DNA from: JAEYKI01 sp036679405
Lineage (GTDB): Bacteria; Bacillota; Clostridia; Christensenellales; Christensenellaceae
Length of the DNA: 64,000 nt
Direction: 5' to 3'
NCBI GenBank assembly: GCA_036679405.1
Contig: JAVBVZ010000022.1
Coordinates: 8,179-72,178, forward strand
Part shown: one piece after another, positions 17,610 to 26,835 of the stretch
How positions within the stretch are numbered: position 1 is the stretch's first letter
Layout of the letters: each line of letters begins with the position of its first letter
Made by a program: the position numbers and the translations under genes
The notes under the pieces: model-generated
Databases searched by the model: none
What the model saw: the letters and a program-made list of their open reading frames with translations, nothing else
Told to the model about the DNA's origin: nothing

Positions 17610-17633
17610 AAATAAAACGGGGATTGTTGACAA

Positions 17634-17667
17634 ATAAAAAAAGGAAGCCTTTGCTTCCTTTTTTTAT
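17634..17667. terminator. Bidirectional terminator between exporter and GNAT gene
   Basis: Stem aaggaagc/gcttcctt with flanking A and T runs. Confidence 0.85.
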
Positions 17668-17743
17668 TTTAGTGAATGTTATCTAAAAATTAAATAGTGG
17701 GAGCCGTTGCCGCAAAGGGCGGTCTCTTTATTTTTGGGATTTT

Positions 17744-18271
17744 TTATTCTTTAACAGGAACCCAGAACCGTTGGATTGTTCTGCCCGTCTGGGTTTCCGG
17801 ATATTCGTTTTCCAAAATGCCGCCATTCTTGATAATCGTCCGGGAACAGGCCCCTGTATCTTTATAACATCCAAGCAAAACCTTTTTTATGGGGAGATCT
17901 TTGCATTTTTCAAGTGAGAGACGCAGGATCTCGGTAGCATAGCCCTGATGGCGTTCATCCGGACGAACACCATAGCCAATATATCCCCAGGTATTGTAAA
18001 GGCTGGAATTCAGATAGTGGCGTATATTGACCACGCCCACCAGCTTATCCGTTTCATCTTCGTATGCCCAAAAAACACTGCAGGGAACAAGACCGTCCGG
18101 CACGCCGATGCCCTTTGAAAGATTCCGCACCTTATAAACCATATCCTCAAAATGTGCATAGTCAAATTTCAGCATCCAGGGAAAAGGGGATTCGCCGGAG
18201 GCCTTCCAAGCGTCCATCATATCGATAAATTGATCTTTATAACGCAAATCGGGTTCGACCAACTTCAACAT
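17744..18271 (-). CDS. GNAT-family N-acetyltransferase
   Basis: A 175-residue acetyltransferase expected to transfer acetyl from acetyl-CoA. The acetyl-CoA binding segment RPDERHQGYATEILRL is at about residues 108-123, preceded by the beta strand WGYIGYGV and followed by KVLLGCYKDTGACSRTIIKNGG with the conserved Asn of motif B. This subgroup (often annotated YesJ/YkkB-like) has no settled substrate. The start has AAGGAGG nine bases upstream. It is a single gene transcribed toward the exporter. Confidence 0.88.
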   Translation of the reverse strand: MLKLVEPDLRYKDQFIDMMDAWKASGESPFPWMLKFDYAHFEDMVYKVRNLSKGIGVPDGLVPCSVFWAYEDETDKLVGVVNIRHYLNSSLYNTWGYIGYGVRPDERHQGYATEILRLSLEKCKDLPIKKVLLGCYKDTGACSRTIIKNGGILENEYPETQTGRTIQRFWVPVKE

Positions 18272-18383
18272 AATAGTAGAAACCTCCTTAAGATGCCTGC
18301 CTTTTTAAAAATATTGCCATTTATTAATGAATTCGACATTTTGGGGCGAATTCCTTCCTGATCGCTCATTAATTTGTGAATAA

Positions 18384-18413
18384 ACGTTTAATTTTTAAAT
18401 TTTACGTTTAATT
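18384..18413 (+). repeat. Two AT-rich direct repeats upstream of a TPR gene
   Basis: ACGTTTAATT occurs at 18384-18393 and again at 18404-18413, exactly 20 bases apart, that is, on the same DNA face. They precede the TPR gene by about 70 bases and could bind a dimeric regulator. Confidence 0.4.
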
Positions 18414-18480
18414 ATAATTTAGTATGACCTTTTTTAGACGCAATTTTTTTAAAAAAAGCAAATAAAAAGAGGGGATATTC

Positions 18481-19056
18481 ATGTCAGACCCATCCAAATC
18501 TATTTGCCGCAAACTGGATGCGCTCTATGCTGCCGGAAAACTGGATCGCGTAGAAGAATATCTGCTTACGGAATTGATTAAAAATCAGCCTCGAAACGGT
18601 GAGTTCAGCGCTTCTTTCATTACGGTTCTTTTTGAATTGGGCGTATATTTCCGCAACATAAAAAAATATTCGCGTTCCCGTGACTGGTTTTTATTGCTTG
18701 GGCGGGTGGTGTCCTGCCATTTGGGAGAAACGTCCGTTGCGTATGCGGCAGTGCTTGAAAATGTAGCCTCAACATATGAATTGGCCGGAAACTTTGATCC
18801 GGCGCTTCACTTGTTTATGCAGGCCCTGCAAATTTACAAAGGCGCAAAAGGACCGCGCCCGATTCGGTATGCCCGGCTCAAAAGGCATATCTGTGCGTTG
18901 TTCGGTGCGCAGGGCGATTTTCACGCGGCTCTGATTTTTTATCCGCTCCTTCCCGGAATGGCGGCGGAAGAAGGTCATGTATCAGGAACGGGCGCCTGCC
19001 GGGAGGCGGGGCGCCCAAAAATATCCAAAGTGCTTTTGTTTCGCTGTAAAGAATAA
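18481..19056 (+). CDS. TPR-containing protein, possibly 3'-truncated
   Basis: A 191-residue cytoplasmic protein with about three tetratricopeptide-like helical pairs (residues 10-150), for example AAVLENVASTYELAGNFDPALHLFMQALQIYKG. It starts MSDPSKSICRKLDALYAAGKL with the ribosome site AGAGGGG. The last 40 residues lose the helical pattern and become Gly/Arg-rich, and the frame ends just before a convergent gene. That suggests a frameshift or truncation of a longer TPR protein. The role is unknown. Confidence 0.65.
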   Translation: MSDPSKSICRKLDALYAAGKLDRVEEYLLTELIKNQPRNGEFSASFITVLFELGVYFRNIKKYSRSRDWFLLLGRVVSCHLGETSVAYAAVLENVASTYELAGNFDPALHLFMQALQIYKGAKGPRPIRYARLKRHICALFGAQGDFHAALIFYPLLPGMAAEEGHVSGTGACREAGRPKISKVLLFRCKE

Positions 19057-19082
19057 AAAAGCAGCCTTCTCCCGTCTTACGT

Positions 19083-19904
19083 TTAATCCTGTCCGTCCAA
19101 AAAACTTTGGTGGATGTCGGGTCCGGTATAACGAGGGTAAAGGCTGGGATCTGCATAACGGCCTTTATACCAGATGGAAGCGGTGGGACAGTAGTTGAAG
19201 CATCTGAAGCAGGCGGTGCATCCTTGTGTGGTTTGGATCTGGCCGTCAATCAGCTGCATTGCTCCGGAAGGACAGTTTTGTATGCACAGGCGGCAGTTGG
19301 TGCAGGTATCGGGGCATACGCTTAACTCGCTATACATGTTTTGGTTTAAAGCCATCATCTTTTTGCGAAACAGCACAATAGAGTAGGGACCGGGAGGAAT
19401 GCTTTTTCGCCCGGCATGCAACGCGTCCGTCAGCTTGTTTATTTTCTTTTGGGCCACATCCAAACGTTTTTGCATTTTTTCCGGAGAAAGAAGGCTGCCG
19501 CTGCGCGGAGGCGCATATAAGTTCAATGCCATGGTAAGGCCTGCATATCCGCGTAGGCGTACCATGCCGGGGGGGAATTGATGCAATACCTCATAAGGCC
19601 CGCACCCGTCTGCATATCCTGCAGTTACGATAACATAAAAAGGCATAGCAGAATGTTGCGATTTTAGCGCAGTACAAAGCCGTTCAATGAACGCCCGCAT
19701 GATTGCCGGGATATTCATGGCATATACGGGAAACGCAAGACCCAGAATATCCGTGTCTTCAACAACCGTATTCAAATCTTCAGGCGGCGTTTCAATGGAA
19801 AATGAGCGGCATTCATCGCCGTTTTCTTTTGCGGCTTTTTCAAACTGCGCAGCTGCCCATCTGGTATTGCCCGTGCCGCTGAAGTAAAAAGTGGTGAAGC
19901 GCAT
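19083..19904 (-). CDS. EFR1-type flavodoxin-ferredoxin protein
   Basis: A 273-residue redox protein. The N-terminal half is flavodoxin-like with the FMN phosphate loop SGTGNTRWA at residues 9-17. The C-terminal half has two [4Fe-4S] ferredoxin motifs, CTNCRLCIQNCP and CTACFRCFNYCP (about residues 199-240). Such fusions pass electrons between flavin and iron-sulfur partners in anaerobes; the partner is unknown. GGAGG lies before the ATG. The convergent TPR gene ends 26 bases away. Confidence 0.88.
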   Translation of the reverse strand: MRFTTFYFSGTGNTRWAAAQFEKAAKENGDECRSFSIETPPEDLNTVVEDTDILGLAFPVYAMNIPAIMRAFIERLCTALKSQHSAMPFYVIVTAGYADGCGPYEVLHQFPPGMVRLRGYAGLTMALNLYAPPRSGSLLSPEKMQKRLDVAQKKINKLTDALHAGRKSIPPGPYSIVLFRKKMMALNQNMYSELSVCPDTCTNCRLCIQNCPSGAMQLIDGQIQTTQGCTACFRCFNYCPTASIWYKGRYADPSLYPRYTGPDIHQSFLDGQD

Positions 19905-20218
19905 AGAAAGCCTCCTTTTTTATACAGGAACAGGATTCTTCTTTAGGCATATTATAGCATATATGCAAAAAAGGATGTTTTGAAGAAGTGTTAAATTTCA
20001 TTTAAATATGTCTCGGAATTTTGCCATTGGTTTTTCAAAACATTGTCGGTGCGAACGTTCAAAAATCAAACGATGAAAAATAAATACATAAATGGAAAAT
20101 ATTTATTGAAGATACATATTATTGATTAAAAGTGCGTTTTATACTACTATAAATATATGGAACGCTTTGGGGCGGTTTTCAGTCAAAATAAAAAAGCATA
20201 AGGGAGGATTGAAAAGAA
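19905..20218. other. Divergent promoter region
   Basis: No gene seen. On the minus side a TATAAT lies near 19950-19958. On the plus side TTGATT (20122-20127), 17 bases and TACTAT (20145-20150) is a weak candidate promoter for the lipoprotein gene. Confidence 0.4.
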
Positions 20219-20764
20219 GTGAAGAAAACGATTATTATATTGCTGATCTCGGCATTGCTGGCGGCGGTGATGTTTGCAGGCTGCTCGTCAAATGCGCCTG
20301 AAGAACCTTCCGTGCCGGAAGGTCAGGAGGCGAATGCCTGGGTGGTCGTGGAAGAGGCGTCGTTAATGGATGGACAGGGAAACACCGTGGGCACGGTATA
20401 TCCCGGTTTTGCGCTGACGCTAAAAGACGCTGAAGACGGGGACAGAGCGTCATTTACTGTTGCAGAGATGGAGGATAACGGCCAGGATGTTAAGGAAGAA
20501 AAAAAGTTTTACATTGAGCTCTCCCATATGCAGGAAGGCTATGTGCAGCCTCAGGCCGTTGTTATGATGATCTCAGGGGACATGATTACACTGGCCCCGG
20601 ACGGATCGTTGTATGATGAATCGGGCGAGAAACTGATCACCTTTACGGACGGCATAGGCCCTATGTATTATATACAGAAAACGGAACAGGGCTATATGTT
20701 CACGCTGGACATGAATGTCGTGTATGCCGGGGAGGATGAAGTAACGGTTACCCTTCCTTCATAA
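20219..20764 (+). CDS. Lipoprotein of unknown function
   Basis: A 181-residue predicted lipoprotein starting at GTG behind GGGAGGA. Signal peptide with lipobox FAGC (Cys at residue 21). The mature part is acidic, rich in beta-forming segments, and has no motif I recognise; a segment resembling an SH3-like or anchor-type beta domain (VVVEEASLMDGQGNTVGTV) is only suggestive. It is monocistronic, closed by a strong terminator shared with the convergent lysine operon. Confidence 0.75.
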   Translation: MKKTIIILLISALLAAVMFAGCSSNAPEEPSVPEGQEANAWVVVEEASLMDGQGNTVGTVYPGFALTLKDAEDGDRASFTVAEMEDNGQDVKEEKKFYIELSHMQEGYVQPQAVVMMISGDMITLAPDGSLYDESGEKLITFTDGIGPMYYIQKTEQGYMFTLDMNVVYAGEDEVTVTLPS

Positions 20765-20776
20765 AAATTCCAAACG

Positions 20777-20806
20777 AAAAGCCTCCGGCATTTGCCGGAG
20801 GCTTTT
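20777..20806. terminator. Bidirectional terminator
   Basis: Perfect 14-bp stem (20777-20790 / 20793-20806) beginning AAAAGCCTCCGG and ending in T residues; it serves the lipoprotein gene and the minus-strand dap operon. Confidence 0.92.
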
Positions 20807-20818
20807 TAATTTTTTGTT

Positions 20819-22195
20819 TTATTGCCGCCCAAGAATCTTATCTGCAATATAAAGTCCGTTTGCGGAAGCCTGGGATAGGGAGCGGGTGAAGCCTGCGCCG
20901 TCGCCGCTGGCGAACAAACCCTTAAAGCCGTTGAGCTCAAAATCTTCGGTATCCGGCCGTGCAGAGTAATATTTGCATTCAATTCCATACAGAAGCGTGT
21001 CGTGATTGTTGGTGCCGGGCGCAATCTCATTTAAAGCATTCAACGTTTCAATAATATTGTCAAGCTGCCGTTTAGGCATGCAGAGGCTTAAATCCCCCGG
21101 AACGGCGTCCAGCGTCGGGCGGGTGGTGGACTTGTTCAGCCTGCCGGCATCCGTCCTGCGCCCGCGCAGCAAATCGCCCAGCCGCTGCACCAGAACGCTT
21201 CCTCCGCTGATCAGGTTGGCTAAGCGTGCTACATGCCGTGCATAGTCGATCGGTTCGCGGAAAGGTTCGGTAAACCGTATGGTGGAAAGAAGCGCAAAGT
21301 TGGAATTTTCCGTTTTGCGTGATTCGTCTTTATAAGAATGTCCGTTCACGGTAAGAATACCATCCGTGTTCTCGGTTACGACGCTTCCCCGTTCGTTAAA
21401 GCAGAACATGCGGGTCGTATCGCCGTATGTTTTGCTTAAATACCAGATCTTCGGCTCGTATATTTTTTTTGAGAAATGTTCCCATATGCAGTAGGGAAGT
21501 TCCACGCGTACCCCGACATCTACCTGATTGTTTTTCAGTGCTACTCCGTTCCGTTTGCACCACTCGGAAAAAAATTGGCTGCCGACGCGTCCCACGGCAA
21601 AAATGATGTTTTCCGCCTGAAAAGTCAGTTCGCCGTCTTTGCCGTGCGCATAAACGGTGTGGGTTTTGGCATCCACATCGGTCACCGTTGTTTTGGAAAG
21701 AATGTCGCAGCGCTTGCTCAGAGCGGCAATCATTTTTTTCATGGTTTCAAAATTGGAGTCCGTTCCAAGATGTTTTAACTGCGCCTGGCTCATATGCAGG
21801 TCATGCTGCAGGCAAAGGGTCTTAAGGGCGTTATCAGGCATATAGCGTTCATGGATTGCGCCGTACGAAACAAGGATTTTGTCTGCCTGCTCAATGTAGT
21901 CAATCACCTGCTTCGGCGGCAGAAAATCGGTCAGCCAGCCGCCGTATTCGGTGGAAATAACATATTTGCCATCGGAAAAAGCGCCTGCGCCCGCCATGCC
22001 TTCCATAATGGCGCAGGAGGGGCATTTGATGCAAGAATCCGACTGTTTGGTAATAATGGGGCAGATCCTTTTTTCAATCGGGTTTCCTTTTTCAAGTATG
22101 GCAACCTTCAGCCCCGGTTTTTTTTCAGTCAGGCGGTATGCGGCCATAATGCCGCTGATGCCGCCGCCGATGATGATGATATCATACTGTTTCAA
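20819..22195 (-). CDS. FAD-dependent dehydrogenase (COG2509-like)
   Basis: A 458-residue flavoprotein. The dinucleotide fold IIIGGGISGIMAAYRL is at the N terminus, a Cys-rich segment ICPIITKQSDSCIKCPSC follows near residues 44-61, and the C-terminal FAD motif GLFASGDGAGFTRSL lies near 430. The pattern matches the family of uncharacterised FAD-dependent dehydrogenases, and the cysteines might bind a metal or cluster. It is the last gene of the asd-dapA-dapB operon, 57 bases after dapB. A link to lysine synthesis is only positional. The ribosome site is weak. Confidence 0.85.
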   Translation of the reverse strand: MKQYDIIIIGGGISGIMAAYRLTEKKPGLKVAILEKGNPIEKRICPIITKQSDSCIKCPSCAIMEGMAGAGAFSDGKYVISTEYGGWLTDFLPPKQVIDYIEQADKILVSYGAIHERYMPDNALKTLCLQHDLHMSQAQLKHLGTDSNFETMKKMIAALSKRCDILSKTTVTDVDAKTHTVYAHGKDGELTFQAENIIFAVGRVGSQFFSEWCKRNGVALKNNQVDVGVRVELPYCIWEHFSKKIYEPKIWYLSKTYGDTTRMFCFNERGSVVTENTDGILTVNGHSYKDESRKTENSNFALLSTIRFTEPFREPIDYARHVARLANLISGGSVLVQRLGDLLRGRRTDAGRLNKSTTRPTLDAVPGDLSLCMPKRQLDNIIETLNALNEIAPGTNNHDTLLYGIECKYYSARPDTEDFELNGFKGLFASGDGAGFTRSLSQASANGLYIADKILGRQ

Positions 22196-22252
22196 TCAAA
22201 GCGCCTGCTTTCTTGTGATGTCCCCTGAATAACTGTAGAATAAAGGGGCCGT

Positions 22253-23473
22253 TTAAAGCTTAAAAGCTTCTGTAATAATACTGATCGCACTGGAAGTATT
22301 CTGGTTTTCAATACAAAGCAGGATGCGGGTTTCAGATGTCGTGACGATCAGAATGTCTATGTTTCCTCCGGCCAGTGCCGCAAACAATTTGGCAGCCACA
22401 CCGCTTTGACGCTCCATGCCCATCCCTTCAATGGAAAGCTTGGTCACGGAATCCATGATGGTGTGCTGGATGGAGGGATGATTTACCGTGATGTCGGCAA
22501 TCACTTCCCGGACCTTTTCAATATCGCTGCGCGGCATTGAAAAAGAAATGCTCATCATTCCGTTTATAGGCGGAGACTGGTTTATAATATCCAGATTGAT
22601 CCCCTGTTTGGCCAGTTTGCCAAAAATAAAAGACGTAGGAGAGGGGACGGCCGGCACCTCGGAAAGAGTGACGACAGCCTGGTTGTCATCCGAATAAATA
22701 CGGGTAACGGTCGTAGCCTCTGAAATCATATCCTCCATGGAATAAAGGCCGGGCAGCTTGCCTTCCAGATATTGCGCAGCGCGCAGCGCGCCAACCGCAA
22801 ATACATTCTTTGAAAGAGCCTGATGTTCTATGGTAAGAACTTCTTCGTCTCCCAAAAAGATTACCTGATGCTCGCCTACCAGTGCGCCGCCGCGCACTGC
22901 ATGAATGCCAATTTCTTTTTTGGTGCGTTTGCCGGACTCGGGCGTCCGTCCAAACCTGAGTTCTTTTGTGTTTTGAAAAACGTCGTTCAGCTCTTCGGCA
23001 AGGGTCAGCGCAGTACCGCTGGGGGCGTCCGCCTTCAGATTATGGTGCTTCTCTATAATCTCAATATCAAAAGATTCTCCTAAGAATTCCGCGGCCTTGC
23101 GGATAAGTTCAATTTGAAGGTTGACGCCGAGCGACATGTTGGAAGCAAAAAAAACAGGGATGTACGCCGCATATTCTTTGATTTTTTGTTTTTGAAGTGC
23201 GGTATGCCCGGTTGTGCCGACGACTACGGCGCAGTTCCTTTTTTTGGCGAAAGGAAGAATGGATTCAATGGAATCCGGTCTTGAAAAATCAATGATAACG
23301 TCCACCGTTTCAATTACATCTTCAATGTTTTTGTATACGGGGAAAAGGTTGGCGCCATTGCCCGGAAATTTGTCTACGCCCGCGGTAACCACCAGGTCGT
23401 CCGCTGCAGATGCGCAATCACAGACAGCCTGGCCCAATCGCCCGGATACGCCGCATATGAGTATTTTGATCAT
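22253..23473 (-). CDS. dapB: 4-hydroxy-tetrahydrodipicolinate reductase DapB fused to aspartokinase-like ACT domains
   Basis: A 406-residue fusion. Residues 1 to about 245 are DapB: nucleotide loop GVSGRLGQAV at the start, VVGTTGH, the catalytic EKHHNLKADAPSGTA segment with the His pair and Lys, and VRGGALVGEHQV. Residues about 250-406 form two ACT domains that closely resemble the C terminus of aspartokinase LysC, for example VTRIYSDDNQAVVTL and MGMERQSGVAAKLFAAL. Ordinary DapB ends near residue 250-270. The start is the ATG at 23473, behind AAGGAG. The reductase makes tetrahydrodipicolinate for lysine and DAP; the ACT pair suggests amino-acid feedback at this step. Confidence 0.93.
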   Translation of the reverse strand: MIKILICGVSGRLGQAVCDCASAADDLVVTAGVDKFPGNGANLFPVYKNIEDVIETVDVIIDFSRPDSIESILPFAKKRNCAVVVGTTGHTALQKQKIKEYAAYIPVFFASNMSLGVNLQIELIRKAAEFLGESFDIEIIEKHHNLKADAPSGTALTLAEELNDVFQNTKELRFGRTPESGKRTKKEIGIHAVRGGALVGEHQVIFLGDEEVLTIEHQALSKNVFAVGALRAAQYLEGKLPGLYSMEDMISEATTVTRIYSDDNQAVVTLSEVPAVPSPTSFIFGKLAKQGINLDIINQSPPINGMMSISFSMPRSDIEKVREVIADITVNHPSIQHTIMDSVTKLSIEGMGMERQSGVAAKLFAALAGGNIDILIVTTSETRILLCIENQNTSSAISIITEAFKL

Positions 23474-23483
23474 GAATGTCTCC

Positions 23484-24359
23484 TTATATAAGCTCAAAGA
23501 GCGAAAGCTGCGCTTTCAGGTTTTCAAGATGCGCCGGCGCCATCTCGCACAAGGGAAGACGTAACGGTCCCATCTCAAAGCCCATCAGGTTAAGGGCTGT
23601 TTTTACGGGAATGGGATTCACTTCGCAGAAAAGTGCGGATACCAGCGGAAGCACCTTCAGTTGCATTTCGCATGCCTTTGCCGTGTCGCCTTCAAAATAG
23701 GCGTCCGCCAGTTCGTGCGTGTAACGCGGCATGATGTTTGCCAGAACGGATATAACGCCCAGGCCTCCTAAAGACAGGATGGGCTGGATCTGATCGTCAT
23801 TTCCGGAATAGATGTCAAGATTTCCGTTTGTCCGCCGCGCCATTTCGGCAATCTGGCTGATGTTTCCGCAGGCTTCTTTAATGCCTGCAATGTTTTGATG
23901 CCCGGAAAGCTTTTCGGCTGCAGCCGGCGTTATATTTACGCAGGTGCGGGACGGCACATTATAAAGGATAACCGGTTTTTCGCTTGCGTCGGCAATGGCT
24001 GTAAAATGAGCAATCAGGCCCGCTTCGCTGCATTTGTTGTAATAAGGCGTCACGGCCAGTACGGCGTCCGCCCCCAAAGCGGCGGCAAGCTGCGCTGTTT
24101 TAATGCATTTTTCCGTGTTGTTTCCGCCAATACCGGCAATGACCGGCACGCGTCCGGCAGCTTTATTTACAACGCATTCAATCGCGTCTTTTTTTTCTCC
24201 GGCCGTCATGGTGGAGGGTTCGCCGGTCGTGCCGCATACCAGCAGCGCGTCCGTGCCTTCTGTTAACTGAAATTCCACCAACTTTTCAAACGCGGGCCGG
24301 TTGATTCCGTTTTGGTCAAAGGGTGTTACAAGTGCAACACAGGATCCTTTAAATATCAT
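23484..24359 (-). CDS. dapA: 4-hydroxy-tetrahydrodipicolinate synthase DapA
   Basis: A 291-residue TIM-barrel aldolase that condenses aspartate semialdehyde with pyruvate. Motifs: CGTTGEPSTM near residue 42, the catalytic Tyr in YNVPSRTCVNI near 133 and the Schiff-base Lys in AGIKEACGN near 161. Normal family length. It lies 10 bases before dapB-ACT and 69 bases after asd in one operon. Confidence 0.96.
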   Translation of the reverse strand: MIFKGSCVALVTPFDQNGINRPAFEKLVEFQLTEGTDALLVCGTTGEPSTMTAGEKKDAIECVVNKAAGRVPVIAGIGGNNTEKCIKTAQLAAALGADAVLAVTPYYNKCSEAGLIAHFTAIADASEKPVILYNVPSRTCVNITPAAAEKLSGHQNIAGIKEACGNISQIAEMARRTNGNLDIYSGNDDQIQPILSLGGLGVISVLANIMPRYTHELADAYFEGDTAKACEMQLKVLPLVSALFCEVNPIPVKTALNLMGFEMGPLRLPLCEMAPAHLENLKAQLSLFELI

Positions 24360-24428
24360 AACATCTCCCGCCTTTTGTTTATCGATCGGGCTGCAGGCAT
24401 CCCATGCGGACGCCTGCGGCCCGGTTGA

Positions 24429-25433
24429 TTATTTGTTTTCCTGCATCCGGATGTATTCCTGCGCAATTTGCACAGCGTTGGTTGCCGCGCCTTTGCGCAG
24501 ATTATCGGCAACCACCCAGATGTTCAGTCCGCTTTCTACCGTGTCATCCCGGCGTATACGGCCTACAAACACCTCATCCCGTCCGGTAAGCGGAAGGGGC
24601 ATGGGGTATTCGTTTATTGAAACATCGTCCATTACGATGATTCCGGGAGCCGCTTTAAGCGCCGCTTTCAGTTCAGCCAGGTCGTACGGCTTTTCAAATT
24701 CAATATTGATGCTTTCGCTGTGTCCGTGGTAAACGGGCACGCGTGCGGTCGTGGCCGTTACGCGGATGCTTGCGTCTCCCAGGATCTTTTGCGTTTCTTT
24801 GATCATTTTGATCTCTTCTTTGGTGTAACCGCTGTCATCGAATACGTCGATGTGCGGGATCACATTACCAAAAATCGGATAGGGGAATTTTTTGGGAGCA
24901 TCCCCGTTGATCCCGTCTTCCAGATCGCGGTATCCGCCCATTCCGGCGCCGGAAACCGCCTGATAAGTGGAATAGACAACCCTTTTGATGCCATAGAGGT
25001 CGTGCAGGGGTTTTAACGCCACCACTGCCTGAATGGTCGAACAGTTCGGGTTTGCAATAATTCCATGGCTTTTGGAAATGTCCCCGGGGTTCACCTCGGG
25101 CACCACCAGGGGGATCTCAGGATCCATGCGCCAGGCGCTGGAATTATCAATGACCAGCGTGCCCGCCGCCGCCGCGATAGGCGCATATTTCAGGCTGGTG
25201 GATGCACCCGCTGAAAACAGCGCAATGTCAATCCCGCGGCCTTCAAAGCTTTTTTCATTCAGTTCTTCAACCGTATATTGTTTGCCTAAAAATTCAACTT
25301 TTTTCCCCGCGCTGCGCGCAGAAGCCATCAAAAAATATTCTTTTGCGGGAAGATTCCTCTCTTCCAGCACCTGCAAAAATTTGCGGCCTACCATGCCCGT
25401 AGCGCCTACAACCGCAATGTTGTACTTCCTCAT
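24429..25433 (-). CDS. asd: Aspartate-semialdehyde dehydrogenase
   Basis: A 334-residue NADP-dependent enzyme that reduces aspartyl phosphate. The N terminus YNIAVVGATGMVGRKFLQVL is the NADP fold, the nucleophilic Cys is in IIANPNCSTIQAVVAL, and the C-terminal part carries VPVYHGHSESINIEF with the catalytic His. It opens the operon asd-dapA-dapB-FAD dehydrogenase. The gene has AAACG and GAGG elements before ATG. No lysine riboswitch is seen in the short upstream region. Confidence 0.96.
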   Translation of the reverse strand: MRKYNIAVVGATGMVGRKFLQVLEERNLPAKEYFLMASARSAGKKVEFLGKQYTVEELNEKSFEGRGIDIALFSAGASTSLKYAPIAAAAGTLVIDNSSAWRMDPEIPLVVPEVNPGDISKSHGIIANPNCSTIQAVVALKPLHDLYGIKRVVYSTYQAVSGAGMGGYRDLEDGINGDAPKKFPYPIFGNVIPHIDVFDDSGYTKEEIKMIKETQKILGDASIRVTATTARVPVYHGHSESINIEFEKPYDLAELKAALKAAPGIIVMDDVSINEYPMPLPLTGRDEVFVGRIRRDDTVESGLNIWVVADNLRKGAATNAVQIAQEYIRMQENK

Positions 25434-25504
25434 ACGTTTCCTCCATTATATAAACAAATAACAGCGTTCCAGCTGTTTTATACGAGTGCAATTTTTCATA
25501 AAAT

Positions 25505-25533
25505 ATTATAGCATTTAAACAAGCAACGCGCAA
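25505..25533 (-). promoter_or_regulatory. Sigma-A promoter of the asd-dap operon
   Basis: On the minus strand TTGCGC (25533-25528), 17 bases, TATAAT (25510-25505). About 70 bases before asd. Confidence 0.65.
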
Positions 25534-25704
25534 ATGGTTTTATAAACGGGCGTGTATATTTATGAATAGAAGCGGGGGCGCGGAAGGAAAAGCAAATGTT
25601 CTTTAAGAAGAATGGTTTTTCGCTGCCGCCCCAAAAGGAATGAAGGAAAGCTTTGCTTGAAAAAAATGCTTATTAATAGTATATTGTTAGCATGGAGGAG
25701 AAGT

Positions 25705-26835
25705 ATGAAACTGCGTAAAAATGTAATAGAAATGAAAGACGAACTTGTGAACCTGCGCCGTGCATTACATCAGATTCCTGAGGAATCTTTGAAAGAATAT
25801 AAAACGTCACGTTTCATAAGCGAATATTTATCGGCCTTGAATCCGGATTTACTTACTACTGTTGCAGAAACCGGGATAAAGGCGGTGTTCAATGCGGATG
25901 CGGATAAAACCATTGCAATCCGCGCGGATATTGATGCATTGCCGATCGAAGAGAAAAACACTTTTTCTTATAAATCCACACATCCGGGGCTTATGCATGC
26001 ATGCGGGCACGACGGCCATACGGCCGTGGCGCTTTGTTTTGCTAAAATGGTTTCGCAGCGGAAAGAAGAGTTAAAAAGCAATTTTGTTTTTCTGTTTCAG
26101 CCGGCGGAAGAAACGATCGGCGGGGCAGAGCGCATGATCAAAGAAGGCGCGCTTGAAAATCCCCGGGTAGATGAGATCTACGGTATACATTTTTGGCCGG
26201 ATGTGCCCCGTGGCAAAATAGGATTGAAGTCAGGAGCCATGATGTCCAATATGTGCGACATGAATGTCCGGATTGCCGGAAAATCCACGCATGGGGCTGC
26301 GCCGCAGGCGGGGGTCGATGCCTTGCTCGCGGCTGCAAATTTTGTGGTGCAGGCAAATACCGTCCTGTCCCGCAATATTGACCCCGCTATGCCTGCCGTT
26401 TTGAACATAGGGCGCCTGATGGCGGGGGATGCAAGAAATATTGTCTGCGAAGAATCCCTTATAGAAGGGACGATGCGCAGCTTTGATGAAGAAGTATCCA
26501 AAACTTTAAAAAACAGGATTGCTCAAATCATGGAAGGAATTGATCAATCCTTCGGAACGAAAAGTGAATATTTTGAAACTATGGGGTATCCTGTTTTAGT
26601 AAATGACCATGCGCTTTATCTGAAAGCTTCAGAAAAGCTGGACCGGGATGAAATCTTTGACGCTGAGGCGGTTATGATGTCGGAAGATTTTGCATATTTC
26701 ACCCAGGCGGCAAAGGGCTTGTTTGCATTTGTGGGCACGGATGGCGGGTCCCTCCATTCCAATACGTTTGCCTTAAATGAAGAGTCCCTGTCCGATGCGC
26801 TGGAATACTACAGCCGGGTGTGCGGTATTGAGTAG
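25705..26835 (+). CDS. M20-family amidohydrolase/deacylase
   Basis: A 376-residue dinuclear metal peptidase-like enzyme. Metal and catalytic motifs: AIRADIDALPIEE, MHACGHDGHTAVAL (about residues 94-107), FQPAEETIGGAE, and EDFAYF near the C terminus; the lid domain sits in between (about 180-290). Start ATG at 25705 follows GGAGGAG. Substrates of this subgroup include N-acyl amino acids. Because it stands back to back with asd-dapA-dapB, an N-acetyl-diaminopimelate deacetylase role is possible, but sequence alone does not prove it. Confidence 0.85.
   Translation: MKLRKNVIEMKDELVNLRRALHQIPEESLKEYKTSRFISEYLSALNPDLLTTVAETGIKAVFNADADKTIAIRADIDALPIEEKNTFSYKSTHPGLMHACGHDGHTAVALCFAKMVSQRKEELKSNFVFLFQPAEETIGGAERMIKEGALENPRVDEIYGIHFWPDVPRGKIGLKSGAMMSNMCDMNVRIAGKSTHGAAPQAGVDALLAAANFVVQANTVLSRNIDPAMPAVLNIGRLMAGDARNIVCEESLIEGTMRSFDEEVSKTLKNRIAQIMEGIDQSFGTKSEYFETMGYPVLVNDHALYLKASEKLDRDEIFDAEAVMMSEDFAYFTQAAKGLFAFVGTDGGSLHSNTFALNEESLSDALEYYSRVCGIE

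Noticed and set aside
25434..25704. Lysine riboswitch before asd
   Set aside because: Too little sequence between promoter and asd, and no conserved core.
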